This document shows, in pieces, positions 63,835 through 64,000 of a stretch of 64,000 nt of DNA (the stretch's first letter is position 1; the number at the start of each line of letters is the position of its first letter). Under the pieces are notes generated by a model that did not search any database, was not told the DNA's origin, and saw nothing but the letters and a program-made list of their open reading frames with translations. Both the position numbers and the translations under genes were made by a program. Source of the DNA: Enterobacter asburiae (GTDB taxonomy: Bacteria > Pseudomonadota > Gammaproteobacteria > Enterobacterales > Enterobacteriaceae); assembly GCF_008080435.1 (NCBI RefSeq), contig NZ_VRKN01000019.1, forward strand, positions 1 to 64,000, written 5' to 3'.

Positions 63835-64000
63835 TCGGATTTTTTGTACTGCCGCGTGGCGCCGACGGTCTGGCGGATGGGCGTTTTCGACTTGCTCTGC
63901 TTCATGGGGTTAAGCGTAAGGGGAATGGTTCGCTTACGCGCGACGATAAACTGCAAACAGCCCAGTGCGGGGAGATGGGTGCTTAATACAACTCCCCCCT
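63831..64000 (-). CDS. yafS: YafS-like methyltransferase, C-terminal fragment at window edge
   Basis: About 55 C-terminal codons remain in the window (ending ...[12 protein letters not shown]). The segment [19 protein letters not shown] and then LNPMKQ resembles the end of E. coli YafS, a putative SAM-dependent methyltransferase encoded opposite rnhA. The N-terminal catalytic part lies outside the window. Confidence 0.7.
   Translation of the reverse strand, partial: GGVVLSTHLPALGCLQFIVARKRTIPLTLNPMKQSKSKTPIRQTVGATRQYKKSD

Overview
The window is enterobacterial chromosome, most likely Enterobacter (E. cloacae group) or a close relative. The housekeeping order proA-proB, phoE, crl, frsA, gpt, pepD, dinB, dpaA, yafJ, gmhA, fadE, yafV, aspV, dnaQ, rnhA, yafS is that of E. 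coli and its relatives. A complete nqr operon sits between dinB and dpaA, which fits Enterobacter/Klebsiella rather than E. coli. The genus is an inference from gene order and protein similarity remembered, not searched.

Region 1 (1 to about 32,900) is a lambdoid prophage integrated at the 3' end of thrW, tRNA-Thr(CGU), with a P22-type integrase. Its control region lies at 21.2-23.1 kb. There, cI (+) and cro (-) diverge around three 16-bp operators, and three more operators with the same consensus lie at a leftward-arm promoter near 23.08 kb. From pR the minus strand carries cro, cII, a replication initiator with iterons inside its coding sequence, a DnaC-like loader, small accessory genes, ninB/ninE/ninG, antiterminator Q, a late promoter with two terminators, the lysis cassette (holin, SAR endolysin, Rz/Rz1), a Rha regulator, small head genes, P22-like TerS, TerL, portal, minor head protein, protease/scaffold-like protein, capsid, connectors and a sheath-like protein. 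The next tail gene stops after 28 codons at what looks like the end of an insertion sequence at the left edge, so the prophage may be defective. From pL the plus strand carries a structured leader, small genes, a nonapeptide-repeat protein, an ExoX-like nuclease, an ATPase and an SSB-like protein (a likely recombination set), a fused cytosine/adenine DNA methyltransferase, small genes, two excisionase-like ORFs (one truncated) and integrase.

Region 2 (32.9-42.1 kb) holds thrW with its promoter, proline synthesis (proBA), the Pho-regulated porin phoE, crl, frsA, gpt, pepD and the SOS polymerase dinB with a clear LexA box. Region 3 (42.1-48.2 kb) is nqrABCDEF-nqrM, the sodium-pumping NADH:quinone reductase. 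Region 4 (48.2-54.2 kb) holds dpaA, yafJ, gmhA, fadE with a FadR box, and yafV.

Region 5 (54.2-62.1 kb) is a tightly packed seven-gene operon: FadR-family regulator, two Opp/Dpp-type ATPases, a periplasmic binding protein, two permeases and a signal-less gamma-glutamyltransferase-family enzyme. It looks like a self-regulated peptide import and cytosolic hydrolysis unit, possibly for gamma-glutamyl peptides. Region 6 (62.3-64.0 kb) holds aspV, dnaQ, rnhA and the 3' end of yafS. Three copies of a short GC-rich palindromic repeat lie between chromosomal genes.
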